Notes under the pieces: model-generated
The model's database searches: none
What the model saw: the letters and a program-made list of their open reading frames with translations, nothing else
Told to the model about the DNA's origin: nothing
Translations under genes and position numbers: made by a program
In this document: positions 52,914 to 62,113 of the stretch, in pieces
Position numbering within the stretch: the stretch's first letter is position 1
How the letters are laid out: every line of letters starts with the position of its first letter
Assembly (NCBI GenBank): GCA_021298815.1
Contig: JAJTHE010000005.1
Span: 1 to 64,000 of the forward strand
From: Betaproteobacteria bacterium
Lineage (GTDB): Bacteria; Pseudomonadota; Gammaproteobacteria; Burkholderiales; CAIKXV01
Direction of reading: 5' to 3'
DNA length: 64,000 nt

Positions 52914-53872
52914 CGGCTGCCGGTACGCGGGCCGTTCAACGCGCGGGCATCGCGTACGACACTGGAATCGATGAGGGTGGCAAGCGCCTCGCGCGTTCGG
53001 GGGGCGCGCCGCTGGAGCCGCGCGATCCAGGGCTCCTGCCGGGCCAGGACGTCGAGCAGGTCGGACGCCAGGTCGACTGGAAACGCGAAGTACGGCCAGG
53101 CGTCCTTCACCGTCTCCACGTCCAGCCGGGCGGCGTTCGCGACCAGCTGCCAGCCGATGCCCGGGTCGACCCTGAGCCGACGGGATGCGGTGATCAGCGC
53201 AGCCACGAATTCGACGATCCGCGCGCGCATCACCGGGTCTTCGAGGTTGGCCTGCGTCGTGCACAGGTTGAACTTCTCGGTGTAGACGGCGGGATCATAG
53301 AATTCGATGGCATCGGCACCGATGGCCGCCCTGGCACGCTGTACCTGCGGCTCCCAGAGGGCAACCGCATCGATCGCTCCGTACCGCAGCGCCTCGGGCA
53401 GCCGGCTGATCGGCGTGTCGGTATGCGCCATGAAAGGCACGAGGGTCACGTCACCGGCGCTGAGCCCCTCCGTACGCAGCATGGCATCCAGGAAGAACTC
53501 GCCCGAGGACTCGAGTTGAGTGCCGACCCGCTTCCCGCGAAGATCCGCCAGCCGCGATATGCCCGCCGACCGGCGAGCCACGATGCGATAAGGACATTCG
53601 GCAACTGTGAAGATGAAGCGCAGGTCCGGATTGCCTGCCGATCCGCGCAAGGCCTGCGTTTCCGAGTTCGTCGCGATGTCGGCCTGCCCGGCGGAAACAA
53701 GGCTGGCGAGGTCACTCGCCTTGCCCCAGAGTGCCATCACGCTGCCATGCTCGAGCACGGCCTTGCCCGGATAGATGGCCGCAGCCGCGAACAGTACCGG
53801 CGCCATCTCGAGCAAGGACAGGTTGCCATAGATGCGAAGCGCCTCCTGCGACGGCCCACTGGCTGCATTCAT
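52910..53872 (-). CDS. NMT1/THI5-like (SsuA/ThiY-type) substrate-binding protein
   Basis: 320 aa. Periplasmic-binding-protein fold of the SsuA/TauA/ThiY group, with VLEHGSVMALWGKASDLASLVSAGQADIATNSETQAL, then RLADLRGKRVGTQLESSGEFFLDAMLRTEGLSAGDVTLVPF, a typical aliphatic sulfonate/nitrate/pyrimidine-type region. There is no signal peptide, and no ABC permease or ATPase gene is nearby, so it may be cytoplasmic (a sensor or a thiamine/pyrimidine-type enzyme) or its signal lies upstream of a misjudged start. GGGGTGGAAGC precedes ATG 53870-53872. It overlaps the convergent Bug gene by 4 bases. Confidence 0.78.
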   Translation of the reverse strand: MNAASGPSQEALRIYGNLSLLEMAPVLFAAAAIYPGKAVLEHGSVMALWGKASDLASLVSAGQADIATNSETQALRGSAGNPDLRFIFTVAECPYRIVARRSAGISRLADLRGKRVGTQLESSGEFFLDAMLRTEGLSAGDVTLVPFMAHTDTPISRLPEALRYGAIDAVALWEPQVQRARAAIGADAIEFYDPAVYTEKFNLCTTQANLEDPVMRARIVEFVAALITASRRLRVDPGIGWQLVANAARLDVETVKDAWPYFAFPVDLASDLLDVLARQEPWIARLQRRAPRTREALATLIDSSVVRDARALNGPRTGSR

Positions 53873-54008
53873 GCTTCCACCCCTGGATCGATGGCACGAC
53901 TGTATAGGGCGGACGGGACGGGGTCAAACACGACCACGGGTCCGGCTCCCGGTACCCGGATGAACGATGTGCTAGCCTGCGTCCGTCCAATTCGTCGATC
54001 ATGCAACC

Positions 54009-54833
54009 ATGCCAGAACCGTGGCCAGACGCGCCCATTGCAGACGCCCCGATCGTCGACAGCCATGCGCATGTCTACACGACGGACATGCCGCTTTCCCC
54101 GAACGCGTGGCACAAGCCTCCGGCAGACGCGACCATCGAGCGATATGTCGCGACGCTCGATCGCCACGGCATCAGGCACGCCGTGATCGCCGCTGCGAGT
54201 CTGTTCGACGACTACAACGACTATTCACTCGAGGCCACGCGACGGCACCGGCGGCTTCGCACGACCGTGATCGTCAAGCCCACGATCGATCCGTACGTGA
54301 TGCGCATGATGCGGGACGATGGCGTGGTCGGCGTGCGTCTTCAGTGGCGCAACGTCAAGGATCCGCCGGACATCACCACGCCGGAGTACCAGCGGTTCTT
54401 CCGCAGGGTGCGGGACCTCGACTGGCACGTACACATCAACCAGACCGCGGACAAGCTCGCATCTCCCATCGCCATCCTGCAGGCAGCCGGCGTGAAGCTG
54501 GTAGTCGATCATTTCGGACACCCTCAGCGCGGCGGTGCGGCCTGCGAGGGATTCCAGGCCATGCTGCATGCCATCGACAACGGCCGGACCTGGGTCAAGC
54601 TTTCGGCAGGCTATCGCCTGGCATCCCAGCAGGTCGCGCAGGATTGCGCGCGCGCCCTGCTCGCCCATGCCGGCCCCGAGCGGCTGCTGTGGGGCAGTGA
54701 CTGGCCGTTCCCGGCGTTCGAGGACTCGATGCGATACGAACTGGCCATGGCCCATTTCGAACAGTGGGTGCCGGACGCCACGGCCCGGCGCATCATCGGC
54801 GGCGAGACTGCGCTGCGCCTCTATTTCGCGTGA
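54009..54833 (+). CDS. Amidohydrolase-family TIM-barrel hydrolase (PDC/lactone hydrolase type)
   Basis: 274 aa. Metal-dependent hydrolase of the amidohydrolase_2 group. N-terminal VDSHAHVY (metal His pair) near residue 17, VRLQWRNVKD, VHINQTADKL, LVVDHFGHP, and a final WGSDWPFPAFED near 228 with the metal-activating Asp. This order matches dicarboxylate-lactone and pyrone hydrolases (LigI-like). The start at ATG 54009 has no obvious ribosome site. First of four same-strand genes reaching 58580; acts probably on a cyclic ester or amide intermediate. Confidence 0.83.
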   Translation: MPEPWPDAPIADAPIVDSHAHVYTTDMPLSPNAWHKPPADATIERYVATLDRHGIRHAVIAAASLFDDYNDYSLEATRRHRRLRTTVIVKPTIDPYVMRMMRDDGVVGVRLQWRNVKDPPDITTPEYQRFFRRVRDLDWHVHINQTADKLASPIAILQAAGVKLVVDHFGHPQRGGAACEGFQAMLHAIDNGRTWVKLSAGYRLASQQVAQDCARALLAHAGPERLLWGSDWPFPAFEDSMRYELAMAHFEQWVPDATARRIIGGETALRLYFA

Positions 54834-54953
54834 GGATCGTTCGCTTGCACGGGCCAACCTGCAGCGGCCCCCGCTTCGGCTGACCCGCGCGCCGGGACCA
54901 TGATCCCCACCCCGGGACCATGTCGACCATCCAACCGTAATCACAGGACTTCC

Positions 54954-56468
54954 ATGCCCTCGGCACGTATCCCCCTGCTCATCGTCGGCGCCCGCGTCCT
55001 CGACCTCGACGGTGACCTCGACGACCCGCCGGTCCGGGACATCCTCTGCGAGGACGGCGCGATTTCCGCGGTCGGCACCGACCTTGCCGCACCCGATGGC
55101 GCCCAGGTGGTCGAGGCCACGGGCATGCTGGCCATCCCCGGCCTGGTCAACTCGCACTACCACTCGCACGACGTGCTGGCCAAGGGCATGTTCGAGGACC
55201 TCTCGCTCGAGCACTGGGGCGTGCTGGCCGGTCCGCTCGGCTCGAAGCGCTCGCTGGCGGAAGTCCGTGCCCGCACGCTGGCCGGTGCGCTGGAATGCCT
55301 TCACAACGGCATCACCACCGTGCAGGATATGAACAGCGCCGCGCCGTTCTCCGACGCGGTGGTGGACACCATCGTCGATGCCTACGCGGAAGCCGGCATC
55401 CGGGTCATCCTCGGCATGACGGTGCGCGACCAGTCGCAGCTCGACACCATCCCCTGGATCGACGCGCTCGCCCCGGCCGAACTGCACGGCATCATCGGCA
55501 CGGCACGCGACGAGCCGGCCGCGCAGATGGCCTTCCTGGAAGCCGCGATGGAACGGATCGGCGACAGCGGCGGCATGCTGCGCTGGGCGCTCGCGCCGTC
55601 GGCGCCGCAACGCTGTTCGCCGGGCCTGCTGGAAGCGGTCGCCGACCTGTCGCGCCGCCGCTCGCTGCCTGTCTACACCCATGTCTACGAGAGCCGCACC
55701 CAGCGCATCTTCGCGCACGAGCGGCTGCAGGCGCACGGCGGCTCGGCGGTGCGGATGCTCGAGGACACCGGGCTGCTCGGCCCGCACGTCTCGCTCGCGC
55801 ATGCGATCTGGCTCGAGCCCGACGAACTTGACAAGGTCGCCAGCACCGGCACCAACGTCGTGCTGAACATGCTGAGCAACCTGAAGCTCAAGAGCGGCGT
55901 GGCGCCGATCCTCGAGTATCGCGAGCGCGGGGTGAACATCGCGCTGGGTTGCGACAACTGCAGCTGCAGCGACGTGCAGAGCCTGCTGCAGGTGATGAAG
56001 CTGTTCTGCCTGCTCGCGGCAGTGAGCACTCCGGAGCGCACCGGGGTCACCGCGGCGGAGGCGCTGCGTGCGGGCACGCTCGGCGGCGCGCACAGCGCGG
56101 GACTGTCCGGCTCGATCGGTGCGATCAAGGCCGGCCACCGCGCCGACCTGGTGCTGATGGACCTCGCCGATCCGGCCTACCTGCCATACAACAGCGCGAT
56201 CCGGCAGCTGGTCTATGCCGACAGCGGCCGCTCGATCCGCCGCGTCGTCGTCGATGGCGAGGTGGTGGTGCAGGACGGACGCAGCACCCGGGTCGACGAG
56301 GCCGCGCTGCGCGCGGAGATCGAAAGCCTGATGCCGACGGTGCGCGCCGACATCGACCGCCTCCAGGCCGGCTACGTTAAAGTACGACCCTACATCGACG
56401 AAGTGAACCGGCGCGCATGGTCGATGCCGCTGCCGATCCACCGCCATGTCGGGCTGCCGCGACCCTGA
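54954..56468 (+). CDS. Amidohydrolase (SsnA/AtzA/TrzN-like ring deaminase or chlorohydrolase family)
   Basis: 504 aa. Zn-dependent deaminase-type hydrolase. Metal motif NSHYHSHDVL (HxH) near residue 66, THVYESRTQ, LAHAIWLEPDELD near 282, and GCDNCSCSDVQ near 335 with the catalytic Asp. KAGHRADLVLMDL is the usual end of the barrel. It belongs with s-triazine/guanine/cytosine-type amidohydrolases that remove amino groups from N-rings. Start at ATG 54954 after CAGGACT; ATG 54900 gives 18 more residues. Next gene is a ring-opening amidohydrolase, which makes a two-step deamination then ring opening plausible. Confidence 0.85.
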   Translation: MPSARIPLLIVGARVLDLDGDLDDPPVRDILCEDGAISAVGTDLAAPDGAQVVEATGMLAIPGLVNSHYHSHDVLAKGMFEDLSLEHWGVLAGPLGSKRSLAEVRARTLAGALECLHNGITTVQDMNSAAPFSDAVVDTIVDAYAEAGIRVILGMTVRDQSQLDTIPWIDALAPAELHGIIGTARDEPAAQMAFLEAAMERIGDSGGMLRWALAPSAPQRCSPGLLEAVADLSRRRSLPVYTHVYESRTQRIFAHERLQAHGGSAVRMLEDTGLLGPHVSLAHAIWLEPDELDKVASTGTNVVLNMLSNLKLKSGVAPILEYRERGVNIALGCDNCSCSDVQSLLQVMKLFCLLAAVSTPERTGVTAAEALRAGTLGGAHSAGLSGSIGAIKAGHRADLVLMDLADPAYLPYNSAIRQLVYADSGRSIRRVVVDGEVVVQDGRSTRVDEAALRAEIESLMPTVRADIDRLQAGYVKVRPYIDEVNRRAWSMPLPIHRHVGLPRP

Positions 56469-56508
56469 GCGCCGCACCCCACGCCTCCACACCACCCGAG
56501 AGACGACA

Positions 56509-57594
56509 GTGACTGCCCATGTGATCGCCTACGACACCGCCAACCCCGGCGATGTCAGTGACTTCAGCCGCAACCTCGCCCGCTTCGAGCCGGCGCGCAT
56601 CCGCAAGCTCGCGCTGCTGGTGAAGACCGAGGGCAACTCCGACGTCAACGACTTCTCGCGCGAATTCGCGCTGCTCAGCCTGACCGCCGCGATCGAAGCC
56701 CATGGCGGCAAGGCGCTGGCCGAACGGTCGACCTTCCTGATCTCGACCGGCTGCGAAGGCGCGATGACGCCGTTCGGCTACCTGTTCATCGACCTGGAAG
56801 ACGAGGCTGCCGCGCCGGCCGCGAAGGCGGGGCAGGGCAGTGCACTCGCCTTCGGCTGCGCACGCAGCCGCTCGCTGACGCCGGAGGAGATCGGCACCCC
56901 GGCGCATGCGGTGATCGTCGCCGAAACCGTCGAAGCGGCGATGCGCGAGGCCGGCGTGAAGGCCGACGACGTCGCGCTGGTGATCGTGAAGACCCCGGTC
57001 ACCAGCCACATCCCGGCCACCGCCGGCGCGGTGCGCAACACCCGGGTCACCTCCGCGCATTCGAAGGCGGTCGGCGCGCTCGGCGCTGGCCTTGCGCTGG
57101 GTGAAGTGCCGCGCGAGAAGATCGTGCAGGAGGCGTTCAACACCGACCACAGCCTGTACGCCAAGCGCGCGATGGTGTTCTCGGGCGCCGAGCTCGACTG
57201 CGTCGAGATCATGCTGCTCGCCAACCGTCCCGGCGCTGCCGGCGACCTGAGCGTGCACACCGGCTTCCTGCGCGACGTGCTCGACGCGAAGGGGCTGCGC
57301 GACATGTACACCGCCGCCGGCTGCAGCTTCGACGCGGACGGACAGGTGGCGGATGCGCAGCGCGTGGTCGCCACCCTGATCAAGGCCGGCTCCGCGCCCG
57401 ACGGCAAGGTGCGCGGCGCGCGCACCACGATGAAGAGCAGCCACCTCGACATGGACAAGCACGTACGCGCCGCGATGAGCGGCATCATCGGGTCGATCCT
57501 CGGCTCGACCCGCACCTTCATCTCGGCCAACACCGTGCACCAGGCGCCGCCCGGTGGCGGGCTGTGTGCCTGCATCGTGCGCAAGGGGTCCTGA
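56509..57594 (+). CDS. Ring-opening amidohydrolase (cyanuric acid hydrolase/barbiturase family)
   Basis: 361 aa, the normal length for this small and rare family, which hydrolyses cyanuric acid or barbituric acid. Three internal repeats each carry a Lys and a Ser: VKTEGN (Lys near 44) and ISTGCEG (Ser near 81), IVKTPVTSH (Lys near 159) with SAHSKAVGALGAGL, and MKSSHLDMDKHV (Lys near 306) with FISANTVHQAPPGGG. This is the toblerone-fold pattern. GTG start at 56509, 4 bases from GAGAG; the preceding gene ends at 56468. Which substrate is used cannot be told; a barbiturate role would link to the pyrimidine-like genes, cyanurate to the triazine-like amidohydrolase. Confidence 0.9.
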   Translation: MTAHVIAYDTANPGDVSDFSRNLARFEPARIRKLALLVKTEGNSDVNDFSREFALLSLTAAIEAHGGKALAERSTFLISTGCEGAMTPFGYLFIDLEDEAAAPAAKAGQGSALAFGCARSRSLTPEEIGTPAHAVIVAETVEAAMREAGVKADDVALVIVKTPVTSHIPATAGAVRNTRVTSAHSKAVGALGAGLALGEVPREKIVQEAFNTDHSLYAKRAMVFSGAELDCVEIMLLANRPGAAGDLSVHTGFLRDVLDAKGLRDMYTAAGCSFDADGQVADAQRVVATLIKAGSAPDGKVRGARTTMKSSHLDMDKHVRAAMSGIIGSILGSTRTFISANTVHQAPPGGGLCACIVRKGS

Positions 57595-57596
57595 CC

Positions 57597-58580
57597 ATGG
57601 GCCAGTTGCGCATCCTCGCCGAAGCCGACGTGCGTGCGGTTCTCGACACGAGCATCGCCCTCGACCTCGCGCGCCGCACCCTGGTCGACCAGGCCGCAGG
57701 ACACAGCCTGCTCTCCTCGCCGTCGGCGATGGCGCTGGACGCACGGCCGGTCGGCGGGCCGAAGTTCAAGTTCAAGGCCGCCGCAGTCGGCCACCTGCAG
57801 GCGTCCGGCATCCGCCTGCTGTCGCATCCCGGCCCCACCGCGATGAACACCAACTATTGCGCGGTGTACGACCATGCGGGCTACCAGATCTCCGGCCTGG
57901 TGTCGGAGCACTGGCTGAGCCGGCTGCGCACCGCCGCGTTCGGCGCAGTGTCGGCCCAGGCACTGGTGAACCCCGGGCCGCTGGTGATCGCGCTGTTCGG
58001 CACCGGCGGCATCGCCAGCGAGATCGTGCCGATGCTCGCGCAGGCGCTCGACGTGAAGGAACTCCGGGTCACCTCGCGCCAGATGAAGAACATGGAAGCC
58101 TTCATCGCCGCGCAGGCGGGCAAGGTCAAGGTGCCGATGCGTGCCGAACCCGACGGCCGCAAGGCGGTCGACGGCGCCGACCTGGTGGTCACGCTGACCG
58201 AGTCGCCGTCGCCGCTGGTGTTCGGCGGGACGCTGAAGCCGGGTTCGGTGGTCTGCTCGATGGGCAGCTACAACGAGGTCGACTATCGGGTGCTGGCCGA
58301 GGCCGACCGCTTCATCGTCGACGACATGGACTTCGCCGCCGAGATGGGCGATGGCGGCGCCTGGATCGAGCAGGGCCACCTGACGCGCGCGACGTTCCAG
58401 GCACGCGTCGACGCGCTCGCCTGCGAGGTGCTGTCGGGCGCGAAGCCGGGCCGACGGTCGCCCTCGGACAGGATCATGGCGCTGATCCAGGGCATGGCGA
58501 TCGGCGACGTCGCGTTCGCCGCCCATGCGTTGCGCGAAGGCGAGCGGCGCGGCCTGGGCAGGACCGTTCCGCTCGACTGA
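57597..58580 (+). CDS. Ornithine cyclodeaminase / mu-crystallin family protein
   Basis: 327 aa. Second member of this family in the window, of a different branch from that at 28010. Conserved Lys in KFKFKAAAVGHL near residue 61; Rossmann motif IALFGTGGIASEIVPML near 130; SMGSYNEVDYRVLAEADRF and a C-terminal RDVAFAAH-like GDVAFAAHAL end. AAGGGG lies before ATG 57597, 2 bases after the barbiturase stop. Fourth gene of the run, so co-transcribed with the ring opener. Possible roles: imine or ketimine reduction; unknown. Confidence 0.85.
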   Translation: MGQLRILAEADVRAVLDTSIALDLARRTLVDQAAGHSLLSSPSAMALDARPVGGPKFKFKAAAVGHLQASGIRLLSHPGPTAMNTNYCAVYDHAGYQISGLVSEHWLSRLRTAAFGAVSAQALVNPGPLVIALFGTGGIASEIVPMLAQALDVKELRVTSRQMKNMEAFIAAQAGKVKVPMRAEPDGRKAVDGADLVVTLTESPSPLVFGGTLKPGSVVCSMGSYNEVDYRVLAEADRFIVDDMDFAAEMGDGGAWIEQGHLTRATFQARVDALACEVLSGAKPGRRSPSDRIMALIQGMAIGDVAFAAHALREGERRGLGRTVPLD

Positions 58581-58584
58581 GGCG

Positions 58585-59568
58585 TTACTGTTCGATCCTG
58601 ATGTTCGCCCGCTTCACGATGTCGGCGTAGCGGGCGCCCTCGGCGCGCAGGAACTTGCCGAACTGGGCGGAATCCATCGGCATCGGATTCATGCCCTGCT
58701 TGGCCAGCGCAGCACGGAAGTCGGGCATCGCCACGTTTTCCACCACCAGCTTCGAGATACGGTCGATCGCTTCCCGGGGCGCCTTCGCCGGCATCAGCAT
58801 GCCGTACCAGAGGCGGATGTCGAGCCCCGGGATGCCACCTTCGGCGAAGGTCTGCATGTTCGGGAACTCCGGGTCGCGCGCCGTGCCGGTGACCGCGATC
58901 GACTTCACCTTGCCCGACTTGAACACCGGGTTCATCGACGCCATCGAACCGAAGTACATGTTCACATGGCCACCCAGCAGCGCGGCCATCGCATCGCCAC
59001 CCCCCTTGTAGGGCACCGGCGTCATCTTCACGCCAGTGATCAGCGTGAACAGCTCGCCGGCCAGGTGCTGGTTGCCGCCGATCTGCGTCGTGGCATAGGT
59101 CAGCGGCTGCGGCAGCGACCTGCCCCAGGCGATGAATTCCTTCAGGTTCGAGGCCGGTACCGACGGATGCACGCCCATGCCGAGCTCCGCCACCGACATC
59201 GCCGCCACCGGCGCGAAATCCTTGATCGGGTCGTAGGGCAGCTTCATCAGCGCGCCGGAGATCGCGTGCGTGGTGAGGATCGACAGCAGCGTGTGGCCGT
59301 CCGGGTTGGCATTGGCCACGTACTGCGTGCCGATGCGCCCGTCCGCACCCGGCCGGTTGTCGACCAGCACCGGCTGCTTCAGCGCGTCGGACAGGCGTAC
59401 CGCAAGCAGGCGCGCAGCGACATCGGACGAGCCGCCCGAGTAGGGGACGACGATGCGGATCGGGCGATTCGGGTAATGGCCGGCGGGCTGGGCTGCCTGG
59501 ACGGCGACCGGTGCGAGCACGGCGGACAGGACGAGCGCCCTGGCAGTCGCGGCGGGAAACTTGATCAC
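58585..59568 (-). CDS. Bug-family periplasmic solute receptor
   Basis: 327 aa. GTG start at 59566-59568, chosen because GAGGGAGC precedes it and the next residues make a signal peptide ending VAVQAAQ; an ATG at 59656-59658 would add an unlikely extension. Family marks: YPNRPIRIVVPYSGGSSDVAARLLA, NRPGADGRIGTQYVANANPDGHTLLSI, VPYKGGGDAMAALLGG and a C-terminal DIVKRANIRIEQ. Tail-to-tail with the cyclodeaminase, 4 bases apart. Confidence 0.9.
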   Translation of the reverse strand: MIKFPAATARALVLSAVLAPVAVQAAQPAGHYPNRPIRIVVPYSGGSSDVAARLLAVRLSDALKQPVLVDNRPGADGRIGTQYVANANPDGHTLLSILTTHAISGALMKLPYDPIKDFAPVAAMSVAELGMGVHPSVPASNLKEFIAWGRSLPQPLTYATTQIGGNQHLAGELFTLITGVKMTPVPYKGGGDAMAALLGGHVNMYFGSMASMNPVFKSGKVKSIAVTGTARDPEFPNMQTFAEGGIPGLDIRLWYGMLMPAKAPREAIDRISKLVVENVAMPDFRAALAKQGMNPMPMDSAQFGKFLRAEGARYADIVKRANIRIEQ

Positions 59569-59654
59569 GAATGCTGCTCCCTCGATGGATGGAATCTTCC
59601 CCGAGTCTTGCAAAATCCGTGCCGTTGCGCCACCGACACGGCCGGAATTCGTGA

Positions 59655-61007
59655 TCACACCACCGGCAGCGGTGGCAGCGCCGGCAGGCAGCCCTCGGCC
59701 ACCCGCGCCAGTGCCAGCAGCATGCGTTCATCACCACCGGGGGCGGTCAGATGCACGCCGGCGGGCACGCGTGCACCACGATAGAGCCCCATCGGCAGCG
59801 AGATCGCACAGGCGTCCACCGCATTGGCCGCACGCACGAAGCAGTTGCGGTGCGGATCGATCGGCACGCTGCGTCCGCGCACCACAAGCGACTGCACGTC
59901 GAGGCCCGGCGCGGCGAACGGCCAGGTCGGCGTGAAGACCGCGCCGGCGCCCGCGGCCTGCAACGCGGACGGCAGCGCGCGACGCAGCGCGGCACAGGTG
60001 GCGCGCGCGGTGTCGACCGTGGTTGCATCCAGCTTCGCCGCGTTCGCCGCACGCTGGCGGATGCCGTCGCTCGCGAGCGAGATGTCCATCCGGGCCAGCG
60101 ACTGCCCGCATTCGAACAGCGAGACGATCCCGGCCGCATGCTCGCCGGCCATCCATCCCGGCACCTCGCCATCGACCAGTTCGAAGCCGGCCTCTTCCAT
60201 GCGCGCACAGGCCGCCGCGAACAGCCCGAGCGTCTCGTCGTCGCACATCGTGTCCACCAGCTCGCGCAGCACCAGCAGCCGGCGGCGCGGCGCCTCGATG
60301 CGTGCACCGGGCACGTCGGACAGGACGTCCCAGGCCGTCTCGACATCCACGACGCTGCGCCCGATCAGGCCGATGGTGGACAGGCTCGGCGCATGGTTCG
60401 CCTTTCCCTCCGCGGAAAGCCCGCCGATGCGCGGCATGAACCCGACCACGCCGCAGTGGCAGGCGGGGTTGCGGATCGAACCGCCGCTGTCGGTGCCGAT
60501 GTCCACCTGGGTGATGCCCAGCGCAGAGGACACCCCGGCGCCGGTCGACGAACCGCCCGCAGTGCGCGTCATGTCCCAGGGGTTGAGCCCCATCGGCTCG
60601 AACGCATTGGTGACGCCGTACATCGCAAGTTCGGACAGCGTGGTCGTGCCGAGCACGATGCCGCCGGCGTCGCGCACCCGCTGCACGACGCCTGCATCGC
60701 GCTGCGCGACGCGCGTGCGGAAGATGTTGGTGCCCTCGGTCCACGGCAGCCCCGCCACGGGGATGCTGCCTTTCACACCGACCGCAAGGCCGTGCAGCGG
60801 GCCGCGGATGCGGCCGGCATAGAGCTCCGCCTGCAGCGCCTCGGCCTGCGCCAGCGCATCACCGGCCAGGTGCGAGAACGCCCGATACGTCGGGTTGAGC
60901 CGCTCGATGGCCGCGAGCGACTGTCCGATCAGGTCGGGGATACGCAGCCCGCCGCCGACGAGGCGGGCGTGCAGGTCGGCGATCGGCAGTGCAGTCTGTA
61001 GGGTCAT
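59655..61007 (-). CDS. Amidase-signature enzyme (GatA-like)
   Basis: 450 aa, normal for the family. Catalytic Lys in AVGVKGSIPV near residue 78, the Ser-rich stretch RTAGGSSTGAGVSSALG near 150, and the nucleophile loop GTDSGGSIRNPA near 170. No gatB or gatC is adjacent, so it is a stand-alone hydrolase, not part of a tRNA amidotransferase. Its 3' end stands just upstream of the Bug start at 59568 on the same strand, suggesting an amidase-Bug operon. Substrate unknown. Confidence 0.9.
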   Translation of the reverse strand: MTLQTALPIADLHARLVGGGLRIPDLIGQSLAAIERLNPTYRAFSHLAGDALAQAEALQAELYAGRIRGPLHGLAVGVKGSIPVAGLPWTEGTNIFRTRVAQRDAGVVQRVRDAGGIVLGTTTLSELAMYGVTNAFEPMGLNPWDMTRTAGGSSTGAGVSSALGITQVDIGTDSGGSIRNPACHCGVVGFMPRIGGLSAEGKANHAPSLSTIGLIGRSVVDVETAWDVLSDVPGARIEAPRRRLLVLRELVDTMCDDETLGLFAAACARMEEAGFELVDGEVPGWMAGEHAAGIVSLFECGQSLARMDISLASDGIRQRAANAAKLDATTVDTARATCAALRRALPSALQAAGAGAVFTPTWPFAAPGLDVQSLVVRGRSVPIDPHRNCFVRAANAVDACAISLPMGLYRGARVPAGVHLTAPGGDERMLLALARVAEGCLPALPPLPVV

Positions 61008-61260
61008 CGTGGGTCAGGCGGTAGGTTGGGGGGCAGAGTGGCTCAGGCGCTGCCGATGTTCCCGCGGATGACCGTGCCTAGGCAAGGGGCGTGCACTGGC
61101 AGGCAAGCGCCTGCCGCATCAACGAGCGCTCACAGGGCTCCAGCATGCATGTGGCCTGGGTGCGGCTCCGGTTCCGACCCCCGGCCCCCTCGGCCAACGC
61201 GATTGCCGATATCGCGGGACAGGGTCTACACTGTCTTCCATCCGGAATGGGGAGAACGGG

Positions 61261-62073
61261 ATGGCACTTGCCGACTTGCCCGGCGGCGCACGCATCTGGT
61301 ATCGCCGCGAGGGCAAGGGCGCGCCGTTGCTGCATATCCATGGGTCCGCGTTCGGCTACCGTAACTTCGAACAGCTGACGCCGTTGATGACGCCACACTT
61401 CGAGGTCGTGGACTTCGACCTGCCCGGCTACGGCGAGAGCCGCGGCGGCCCGGACCGGCCCGAGATCGCCGACCTCGCCGACCTGGTCGCGGAGCTGATC
61501 GTCACCCTTGGCTATCCCCGGATGCACGTGCACGGCACATCGTTCGGGGCTGTGGTCGGCATGACGCTTGCCGCGCGCCACCCGCAACTCGTCGACCGCC
61601 TGGTGCTGAGCTGCTTCCTGGCGCGTTACGACAACGCCGCACGCATGATGCGCGCGACCTGGAAGCGTTGTGCAGCCGACAGTGGCATGGCTGCCGTGGC
61701 AGACCTCACTTCGGTCGCCGGGTTTGGCCGGGGCTACTTCGACCGGCCCGAGGCCGCGGCACAGTTCGAATTGATGCGTGAGGCCTTCTGCAAGACCACG
61801 CCCGATGCCTTCATTGCCGCGGTCGGCGCCATCGAACGCAGCGACCTTTCACCGTTGATCCCGAAGGTGACGGCGCGAACGCTCCTGATCGGTGGACGCG
61901 AGGACAACATGTCCCCGGTTGCACCCGCAGACAGTGGCGTCGGCTTCGCGCAGGTCGCGGCCGGCGTTGCCGGCTGCAAGGTGGTGATGATCGAAGATTG
62001 CGGTCACTACCTCGTCATCGAGCAGCCGGAACGGGCAGCTGCTGCGATCGTGGCCTTCATCGACAGTCCGTGA
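61261..62073 (+). CDS. Alpha/beta hydrolase
   Basis: 270 aa. HG oxyanion motif LLHIHGSAFGYRNF near residue 24, nucleophile elbow VHGTSFGAVVGM (Ser near 95), acid in LLIGGREDNMSPV near 214, and His in EDCGHYLVIEQPE near 250: a complete triad of the lipase/3-oxoadipate enol-lactonase-like type. GGGGAGAACGGG precedes ATG 61261. Next gene on the same strand, 40 bases on, is a Bug receptor. Substrate unknown. Confidence 0.88.
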   Translation: MALADLPGGARIWYRREGKGAPLLHIHGSAFGYRNFEQLTPLMTPHFEVVDFDLPGYGESRGGPDRPEIADLADLVAELIVTLGYPRMHVHGTSFGAVVGMTLAARHPQLVDRLVLSCFLARYDNAARMMRATWKRCAADSGMAAVADLTSVAGFGRGYFDRPEAAAQFELMREAFCKTTPDAFIAAVGAIERSDLSPLIPKVTARTLLIGGREDNMSPVAPADSGVGFAQVAAGVAGCKVVMIEDCGHYLVIEQPERAAAAIVAFIDSP

Positions 62074-62113
62074 TCCAACAGCATCGGGCGTCTTGACCTA
62101 CGTGGAGTCCTGC

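Noticed and set aside
59655-61007. GatA of the glutamyl-tRNA amidotransferase
   Set aside because: No gatB or gatC nearby and the sequence is that of a general amidase; several such amidases exist in the window.
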